64,000 nucleotides of DNA from Ulvibacter antarcticus. Its GTDB lineage: Bacteria; Bacteroidota; Bacteroidia; Flavobacteriales; Flavobacteriaceae. Shown piece by piece: positions 58,455 through 64,000 of the stretch. The notes under the pieces are model-generated. The model saw only the letters and a list, made by a program, of their open reading frames with translations. It did no database searches and had not been told where the DNA came from. The stretch covers positions 1 through 64,000 of the forward strand of contig NZ_REFC01000016.1 of the NCBI RefSeq assembly GCF_003688405.1, given 5' to 3'. Every line of letters begins with the position of its first letter. Positions within the stretch are counted from its first letter, which is position 1. The translations under genes were made by a program, and so were the position numbers.

Positions 58455-60149
58455 CTAATTGCCATCCTCAATACTTGGATCTCTCAATTGCAAGTCGCAT
58501 TCTTTTTGAAGATTCGTATCAATTTTTAAGGAGATATTTCCGTCAATACCCGGCTTTAAAGTAGTATTTTGTTTAAGTACAATTCGGCGTCTAGCTGTGA
58601 GTTTCAGCGTGGAAGAATCTGTAAACTTCTGATTTTGCATTTCGACAGCTTCAGATAAAGAGGTGAGCTTAAAGTCCCATCGCGAAAAATTCTGATTCTT
58701 AATCACCGCCGTTTGCTTTTTTGAATACAACTGATAAACCATTTCCACAGCGTCACCAACATGTAAAGCTCCTGCTCCATAATTCCCAACAAACATTATA
58801 TTTTGAGGGACGTAATCAATATTTGATGCTGTGAATTTTAAAATGGTTTCAACTTCATCTGCAGGTAAACATGGGTATAATGAAAACATGAGCCCGACCG
58901 CTCCAGTCACAGCAGGAGCTGTTGGCGAAGATGCTGAACCCCAGATATACTCTAAATTCCCTTCTTTGGCAAATTTGGAATATTTCACAAGACCCGCAGA
59001 AGGCGTAAGCAAATCCACTTTTTTATTGAGCAAAGTAACCGAAACGCGATAGTTGTAATTACTTTTTAAAGTGTCATTATCTAAAAAACCCATCGTTCGA
59101 GCAAGATGGTGTTTTATGTTTTCGGCATAATACATTTGCTTATCGGGTTCCAAAGTAATATTATCTGTTCCAAACGGATATTTGTAATTTATACATGAAA
59201 CGGAAATCACATTGTCATACGAAGCCGGATAAAGCTCCAATTTACCAAATTCACTTTTTATCCAATTCTGATTTCCCGCAGCAGCTACGATAACTGTCCC
59301 ATTATTAAATATCTTATTGATCGAATCCTGACCCTTCTGATCATGTACACCAACTGCGAAACTGCAATTAATTACTTTAGCCCCTGCCTTCGAAAGTTCT
59401 ATTAGCTGCTGGTAATTAGTGTAAATTCCGTAACGGGTGGCATAAATACTACAATCGTAACAAACACCCGGAATTCCATAGGCATTATCCCCTTGAGCTG
59501 CTGCTATAGAAGCAATTGTGACACCATGCCCATCAGAGTAAGCCGATTTATGAAAAATCTTAGTCTTCCCTTTAAAATCGAGGTCTGTAGTATCCATGCC
59601 ACCATCAGATATCCCAATAATGGTTTCGGGGGAGCCGGTTGTGTAATACCAAGCTTCGGGCATTCCTAAATAATCCATATAATCCAGATTTGCCGGTAAT
59701 CCTAAATTTTCACCTATAGTACTTGTAAGTCCGTAGTCATTGGGCTCATAAATCTTTTTATCTTCCTCCGGAACGATTTCTCCGGAAATAAAAGCATGTG
59801 AGGCGTTCTCAAGTAAATCGTAAAAAAGACTTTCATCATCACACATGACAAAGAAGGTTCTTTTTAAAAATTGTTTTCTAGCTTTTCGATAGGTTTTTTT
59901 GAAGCTATAGATTCTATGACGATCTAACACAGATTTAAGAGCGATATCGGTTCCAACATACTTTAATTCATCATTAACCTTCTCGAATTCAGGTTGTACC
60001 AATGTATCGTTCGCTCGAATATAAAACCACGTATAATCGTATTGCGCTGAGGCAACTACAGTAAAAAAACAAAAAATAATAAAGAAGAGCTTCGTTTGCA
60101 CTATTTTCTTGAAATGGTTCTTTAACAAATTTATACATTTGCCGTTCAA
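58455..60149 (-). CDS. Secreted subtilisin-like serine protease (S8)
   Basis: The 564-residue protein has a signal peptide (LFFIIFCFFTVVASA-Q). The catalytic residues are visible: Asp near 182 in IGISDGGMDTT (D-G-G rather than D-S/T-G), His near 207 in DGHGVTIAS, Asn in VAAAGNQNW, and Ser near 406 in ASSPTAPAVTG. A beta-rich tail (KLTARRRIVLKQNTTLKPG) replaces a T9SS sorting domain. The ATG at 60149 is used; an internal GTG at 60101 (MQTKLFFIIF) would give a tighter signal peptide and lies behind a minus-strand TAAATTTG box at 60133-60126. Confidence 0.85.
   Translation of the reverse strand: MNGKCINLLKNHFKKIVQTKLFFIIFCFFTVVASAQYDYTWFYIRANDTLVQPEFEKVNDELKYVGTDIALKSVLDRHRIYSFKKTYRKARKQFLKRTFFVMCDDESLFYDLLENASHAFISGEIVPEEDKKIYEPNDYGLTSTIGENLGLPANLDYMDYLGMPEAWYYTTGSPETIIGISDGGMDTTDLDFKGKTKIFHKSAYSDGHGVTIASIAAAQGDNAYGIPGVCYDCSIYATRYGIYTNYQQLIELSKAGAKVINCSFAVGVHDQKGQDSINKIFNNGTVIVAAAGNQNWIKSEFGKLELYPASYDNVISVSCINYKYPFGTDNITLEPDKQMYYAENIKHHLARTMGFLDNDTLKSNYNYRVSVTLLNKKVDLLTPSAGLVKYSKFAKEGNLEYIWGSASSPTAPAVTGAVGLMFSLYPCLPADEVETILKFTASNIDYVPQNIMFVGNYGAGALHVGDAVEMVYQLYSKKQTAVIKNQNFSRWDFKLTSLSEAVEMQNQKFTDSSTLKLTARRRIVLKQNTTLKPGIDGNISLKIDTNLQKECDLQLRDPSIEDGN
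60109..60141 (+). promoter_or_regulatory. Candidate promoter of the polysaccharide methyltransferase gene
   Basis: TTG at 60109-60111 and TACATTTG at 60134-60141 are 22 nt apart, predicting a start near 60147 and a 36-nt leader. It overlaps the 5' end of the divergent protease gene. Confidence 0.5.
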
Positions 60150-60183
60150 AATTGATAGAAATCAATTAAAAAGCTACTTATCT

Positions 60184-60918
60184 ATGTACTCGGTTTTTAA
60201 AAAGCTTGCGAAAAGACTGCTTCCGAAGAAATTATTATACAAACACGAGACATTTCTAAGGTCTGTTTTTGCCTTTCATTACCGTGGTAAAATCTACCAA
60301 TGTAATACGTGCAATCATTCCTTAAAAAGCTTTGTTGAATTAGACGACCACGACCTGCTTTGTCCGTTTTGCGGAAGTCGAGCCCGTACCCGTAGGTTAT
60401 ATTCCATATTGAAAGAAAACGCACTCATTAAAGGGGATATCTTGCATTTTTCCCCTTCAAGAAGTCTTTACAGAATACTCAATGCCGATAAAAATATCAC
60501 TTATCACAGTACCGATTTTGAAGATGAATTCATTGCACAATTTCAGTATGACATCACCAATATCCCTTGCGACGATGATAGCTTCGATCTTATCATATGT
60601 TATCATATTCTAGAACATATAATTGAAGACACCGAAGCCATGAAGGAATTATATAGGGTGTTGAAACCTGGCGGACTTTGCCTTATTCAAACACCATTTA
60701 AAGAAGGAAACGACATCTATGAAGATTATTCAATTATTTCAGAAGAAGAACGCCTAAAAGCTTTCGGACAAGAGGATCATGTAAGAGTATATTCGGTTCA
60801 CGGTTTAAAAGAAAGACTTGAAAAAGCAGGATTTACCATTGAAATTCAAAGTTTTTCAGAAGAAAAAAATAATAGGGAAGGATTCCTATCCGAAACGGTG
60901 CTTGAAGCTCGAAAATAG
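60184..60918 (+). CDS. Zinc-ribbon SAM-dependent methyltransferase
   Basis: The ATG at 60184 gives 244 residues. A zinc ribbon with Cys40, Cys43, Cys60 and Cys63 (CNTC ... CPFC) is followed by a class I methyltransferase domain (FDLIICYHILEHI, LYRVLKPGGLCLIQTPFKEG). Such proteins occur in capsule and O-antigen loci. A TTG at 60109 would add 25 residues with no conservation and is rejected. It heads the polysaccharide cluster. Confidence 0.85.
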   Translation: MYSVFKKLAKRLLPKKLLYKHETFLRSVFAFHYRGKIYQCNTCNHSLKSFVELDDHDLLCPFCGSRARTRRLYSILKENALIKGDILHFSPSRSLYRILNADKNITYHSTDFEDEFIAQFQYDITNIPCDDDSFDLIICYHILEHIIEDTEAMKELYRVLKPGGLCLIQTPFKEGNDIYEDYSIISEEERLKAFGQEDHVRVYSVHGLKERLEKAGFTIEIQSFSEEKNNREGFLSETVLEARK

Positions 60919-60944
60919 CAGCTTATATTTTAGTAGCTTTGCGT

Positions 60945-61832
60945 ATGCTTTCGATTTTGATTCCGACATATAATTACAATGTTTTCCCCTTGGCTGAAAA
61001 GTTAGCTGCGCAGGCTGAAAAATTGGCGATAACATTCGAAATTGTAGTTTTCGACGACTGTTCTCCGAAACCGCCTACAGAAAATGAAAGCATCAACTCC
61101 CTACCCAACGCTACTTACAAAATTTTAGAAAAAAACATAGGTCGGAGTGCCATCAGAAATTTATTGGCTAAAACTGCCGCTTTCGATACGCTTATCTTTT
61201 TAGATGCCGATACCATGCTTATTTCTGAAGATTATATAAGTGACTATCTGGAAGCACTAGAATCCACGACACAGATTATATATGGAGGAATTGTTTATCA
61301 GTCTGAAATGCCTCCTGAAGACGAGATATTGCGCTGGGCTTATGGAAATGCACGTGAAGCCCTGCCATTAGAAGAGAGACTTAAGAAGCCACACCTAAGC
61401 TTTTTAACTTTGAGTTTTCTTATAAAGAAAGATGTTTTTAAGATCATGAAATTCAATGAGGAAATTCCAAATCTAAGGCATGAAGACACCTTATTTGCGT
61501 TGGATGCTAAAAAGAACAATATTCGAGTACAGCATATCGATAATCCTGTAATGCATTTAGGTTTGGAGACCAGTTCTGTTTTTCTTCGGAAATCAAACGA
61601 AGCTGTTGAGGCTTTACGACTTTTTGTAAAGGACGGCCTCATTAAAGCTGAAGAAACCAGACTTTCACAGTTCGCTGATAAGATAAATCGCTTGCATTTG
61701 TCCGGCGGAGTTCGTTGGATATATCGCAGTTTTAGGAAAAAGATGGAAGTTAATTTATTGTCTTCAAAACCCTCCTTATTTGTATTTGATGTTTATCGGT
61801 TGGGCTATTATTTAACTAAATCTACTGCTTAA
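60945..61832 (+). CDS. Family 2 glycosyltransferase
   Basis: The ATG at 60945 (MLSILIPTYNYNVFPLAEKL) gives 295 residues. The GT-A fold is shown by IVVFDDCS, ARSAIRNLLA-type donor-site region and the metal motif FLDADTM. The rest has the acceptor-side helices (YGGIVYQSEMPPEDEILRWA). It belongs to GT2; sugar and acceptor are unknown. TTG at 60939 is possible but less usual. The next glycosyltransferase begins 2 nt after its stop. Confidence 0.88.
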   Translation: MLSILIPTYNYNVFPLAEKLAAQAEKLAITFEIVVFDDCSPKPPTENESINSLPNATYKILEKNIGRSAIRNLLAKTAAFDTLIFLDADTMLISEDYISDYLEALESTTQIIYGGIVYQSEMPPEDEILRWAYGNAREALPLEERLKKPHLSFLTLSFLIKKDVFKIMKFNEEIPNLRHEDTLFALDAKKNNIRVQHIDNPVMHLGLETSSVFLRKSNEAVEALRLFVKDGLIKAEETRLSQFADKINRLHLSGGVRWIYRSFRKKMEVNLLSSKPSLFVFDVYRLGYYLTKSTA

Positions 61833-61833
61833 T

Positions 61834-62769
61834 ATGAGTCGATTTACGGTCATAATCCCACTTTACAATAAGGAGAACTATATAGTGGCTACTTTGCAAA
61901 GTGTATTAGACCAATCGTTTTCCGATTTTGAAGTGATTGTGGTAAGCGACTGTGGAACCGACAATAGCCTGGAAATTGCCAAAGAATTTAAAGACCCACG
62001 TATTAAAATCATTGAACACTCAGAAAACAAAGGTCTTTCGGCTTCTAGAAATACCGGAATTAAAAATGCAACTTCAAATTATATTGCTTTTTTGGATGCT
62101 GATGATCTCTGGAAGAATGACTTTTTGGAGAAAATTGATTTCCTTATAAAAGAGTATTCTGAAGCCTCCATCTTTGCTACAAAATATGAGGTGAGATTAG
62201 CAAATGGTAAAAGCATTACTTTTCCTTTCGACATTCCGGGATTTGATGAACATGGCATCGTACCCAACTTTTTTGAATCGAATTTGAATCAGACGATCTA
62301 CTACCCTTCCTGCCTTTGTGTTCACAAAAAGGTGTTTGAAACTGTTGGAGTGTACAACGAATCCATAAACTACAGTGAAGATGTCGATTTCAACATTCGG
62401 GCGCATGAAGCTTTTAAAATGGCGTATTATAATTCTCCATTGGTTATTTATTTAGCTGCTTCGGAAAATCAGATTACTCAAGGCAGTTTACTAGGCAAAA
62501 CCATTCCAGATTATGATTTCTATGAAGGTCTCTTCGGAAGTAGAAGTGACATCAAAAAATATTTAGATTTTCAGCGGTATCTCATGGCGAAAATATTCAA
62601 GCTTTCCGGCGATTCTGAAACCTTTCAGAAACTAACAAAAAACATAGATTTTAAGAATCTAACGGCAAAACAACGAATCCTACTGCGTTCCCCAAAAATG
62701 ATTACTAAAGCCATTACTAGAGGTAAATTACTGCTTCAGAAAATTGGGATAGAGGTGAATAGTTATTAG
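61834..62769 (+). CDS. Family 2 glycosyltransferase
   Basis: The 311-residue GT2 enzyme has FTVIIPLYNKENYIVATLQS, VIVVSDCGTDNS and the DxD-type motif FLDADDLW (about residue 90). The C-terminal half lacks membrane helices, so it is cytosolic or peripheral. It starts 2 nt after the previous gene, clear evidence of an operon. The sugar donor is unknown. Confidence 0.9.
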   Translation: MSRFTVIIPLYNKENYIVATLQSVLDQSFSDFEVIVVSDCGTDNSLEIAKEFKDPRIKIIEHSENKGLSASRNTGIKNATSNYIAFLDADDLWKNDFLEKIDFLIKEYSEASIFATKYEVRLANGKSITFPFDIPGFDEHGIVPNFFESNLNQTIYYPSCLCVHKKVFETVGVYNESINYSEDVDFNIRAHEAFKMAYYNSPLVIYLAASENQITQGSLLGKTIPDYDFYEGLFGSRSDIKKYLDFQRYLMAKIFKLSGDSETFQKLTKNIDFKNLTAKQRILLRSPKMITKAITRGKLLLQKIGIEVNSY

Positions 62770-62775
62770 ATGTTA

Positions 62776-63160
62776 GATGTTAGACAAAAGACTGGAGATT
62801 TGAGAAGTGAGAAGTGAGACAGTGATTCGTATTTACTACCAAAATTGTTTAAGTTCCATCTCTAGCCCTTCCTTCAAAGGAAGGGAGTCAAAACTTAGCC
62901 AAATGATTTTATTGTTTATGCAAATCCCCCCTTCTGAAGGGGGTTAGGGGGATGTATTTGTTAGATAAAAGACTAAAGACTGGAGATTTGAGAAGTGAGA
63001 AAGTGATTCGTATTTACTACCAACATTGTTTAACATCCATCTCTAGCCCTTCCTTCAAAAGAAGGGAGTCAAAACTTAGCCAAATGATTTTATTGTTTAT
63101 GCAAATCCCACCTTCGAAGGGGGCTAGGGGGATGTTTTTGTGATATGAAAGATAAAAGAC
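62776..63160. repeat. Two tandem copies of about 185 bp with C-rich palindromes
   Basis: Copy 1 (about 62776-62964) and copy 2 (about 62966-63154) share actggagatttgagaagtga, gattcgtatttactacca, agcccttccttcaaa and the tail aatcccncctt..gaaggggg..agggggatgt. Offsets of shared words are 181-188 bp. Each copy has CCCTTCCTT/AGGAAGGG-type stems. The unit looks MITE-like, without terminal features proven. Confidence 0.85.
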
Positions 63161-63162
63161 CG

Positions 63163-63210
63163 GAGATGTGAGATGTGAGATGTGAGATGTGAGATGTGAG
63201 ATGTGAGATG
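63163..63210. repeat. GAGATGT heptamer repeat, about seven units
   Basis: The heptamer gagatgt (gatgtga in another phase) repeats from 63163 to 63210 downstream of the FdtA-like gene on the minus strand. The following 60 nt (caacttctagctcccagctt) are also simple and repetitive. Confidence 0.92.
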
Positions 63211-63268
63211 AAAATAAAACTTCAAGCGTACATCCAACTTCTAGCTCCCAGCTTCCAACTCCCAACTT

Positions 63269-63667
63269 CTATTTCCCAGACACAAAATCCTCAAAATCCT
63301 TAAACTCGCGAATATAGTCTGATTCTAAGAATTCCCCGGATGAGATCACTAAACAAACAGCTCCCGAAGAAAAATTATCAAGTTCCCGCCATACGTTGCT
63401 TTTTATTAGCAAACCTATATTTGGCTTGTTGAGGGTAATTGTTCGTTTTTCATTGGTATCATTCACGACCACATCGAAACTTCCTGAAATAGGAATCAAT
63501 AATTCAAATTGCTCTTTATGCGCATGTCCTCCACGTGCAGCGCTACTTGGAACATCATACAGATAATAAACACGCTTAATTGGAAAAGGAATTATATCTT
63601 TTTCGATGACCGAAATATTACCTCTTACATCTTCTATTTTCGGAAGTTGAATGATCTCTATATTCAT
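63269..63667 (-). CDS. FdtA/QdtA-like sugar 3,4-ketoisomerase family cupin
   Basis: The ATG at 63667 (MNIEIIQLPKIEDVRGNISV) gives a 132-residue cupin with the motif ARGGHAHKEQFELLIPISGS (histidines near the sugar site) and IKSNVWRELDNFSSGAVCLV. Family members convert dTDP-4-keto-6-deoxyglucose to a 3-keto sugar for deoxyamino-sugars; other members are transferase-like. The ATG overlaps the upstream glycosyltransferase stop by 4 nt (ATGA), so coupling is likely. Substrate not provable. Confidence 0.85.
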   Translation of the reverse strand: MNIEIIQLPKIEDVRGNISVIEKDIIPFPIKRVYYLYDVPSSAARGGHAHKEQFELLIPISGSFDVVVNDTNEKRTITLNKPNIGLLIKSNVWRELDNFSSGAVCLVISSGEFLESDYIREFKDFEDFVSGK

Positions 63668-64000
63668 GAATTTACAGGTATATTTAAAAATTCTAACCAA
63701 TCGTTACCAATATTTTCGGCATCGAAACGGGCTATACTGGATTTGGCATTTGACACACATTTTTGATATAGTTCTTTCTCAACGAGCATTCTATTAATAG
63801 CCTTCGTCATAGCCTCAATATCCTGATTTTTCACCAATAAACCATTAACTTCGTTCGAAATTATTTCGTTAGGACCCGATTCACAATCGTAAGCAACAAC
63901 AGGAGTACCACAAGCCAGACTTTCGATAAGTACATTGGGAAAACCTTCATTTTTACTACAAAGCACTGTAAAAAGCCCCTGTTTTAAATAAGGAAAGGGA
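63664..64000 (-). CDS. Family 4 glycosyltransferase, C-terminal part (cut by right edge)
   Basis: The open frame enters from the right edge and ends at 63664. It covers the GT-B C-terminal domain with the signature CSKNEGFPNVLIESLACGTP, then VVAYDCESGPNEIISN and the final helices. The catalytic-site ExxxxxxxE pattern (E in NEGF and E in IES) is present. The 5' part lies outside the window. It is coupled to the FdtA-like gene. Confidence 0.9.
   Translation of the reverse strand, partial: PFPYLKQGLFTVLCSKNEGFPNVLIESLACGTPVVAYDCESGPNEIISNEVNGLLVKNQDIEAMTKAINRMLVEKELYQKCVSNAKSSIARFDAENIGNDWLEFLNIPVNS

Noticed and set aside
63017-63265. Minus-strand ORF of 82 codons
   Set aside because: It is built of the heptamer and MITE-like repeats (repeated SHLTS units).

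Overview
The window looks like chromosomal DNA of a member of the Flavobacteriaceae (Bacteroidota). The evidence is secreted proteins with SprB repeats and type IX secretion (T9SS) C-terminal sorting domains, promoters of the TAnnTTTG type, a near absence of Shine-Dalgarno sites except at rpsU, and families typical of the group (DUF2851, DUF3467, AgcS, FdtA-like, curlin repeats). No plasmid, phage, CRISPR array or intact insertion sequence was recognised.

Layout. (1) 1-8183, minus: the first 2727 codons of a giant secreted SprB-repeat protein that runs off the left edge and carries a recent 1434-bp internal tandem duplication. (2) 8749-10353, plus: prfC. (3) 10427-14672, minus: three secreted proteins, one with a T9SS sorting domain. 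(4) 15398-31833, minus: the gene expression core. In transcription order it holds rpsU, xerC, hpf, tRNA-Thr(TGT), tRNA-Tyr, tRNA-Gly, tRNA-Thr(GGT), tuf, tRNA-Trp, secE, nusG, rplK, rplA, rplJ, rplL, rpoB, rpoC and a DUF3467 gene. (5) 31926-43299, minus: membrane and metabolic genes, namely a carboxypeptidase-regulatory-domain protein, acyl-CoA dehydrogenase, ComEA-like protein, AgcS symporter, K+ channel, PspC, DUF2851, DUF202, a cysteine/cystathionine synthase and a LolC/E-type permease. (6) 43309-60149, mixed strands: a NamZ-like muramidase lipoprotein, small lipoproteins, a decayed T9SS gene, a YkgJ-type protein, a methyltransferase, a zincin lipoprotein, an amidohydrolase, a curlin-like amyloid candidate, an outer-membrane barrel with a TPR partner, an FtsE-like ATPase and a subtilase. 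(7) 60184-64000: surface polysaccharide genes (methyltransferase, two family 2 glycosyltransferases, FdtA-like cupin, family 4 glycosyltransferase cut by the right edge).

The genes fall into a transcription/translation core (regions 2 and 4) and an envelope, adhesion and secretion programme (regions 1, 3, 6 and 7). The strongest non-coding signals are these. Broken copies of tRNA ends, interrupted by short palindromes, lie next to tRNA-Trp, tRNA-Gly and tRNA-Tyr. Hairpins sit in the rplL-rpoB and rpoB-rpoC gaps. The hpf terminator overlaps the start site of the tRNA-tuf promoter. rpsU has a strong Shine-Dalgarno sequence. Families of 6-9-bp tandem repeats (CAGT-rich and others) fill many gaps. 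All calls were made by reading the sequence; no database search was run.
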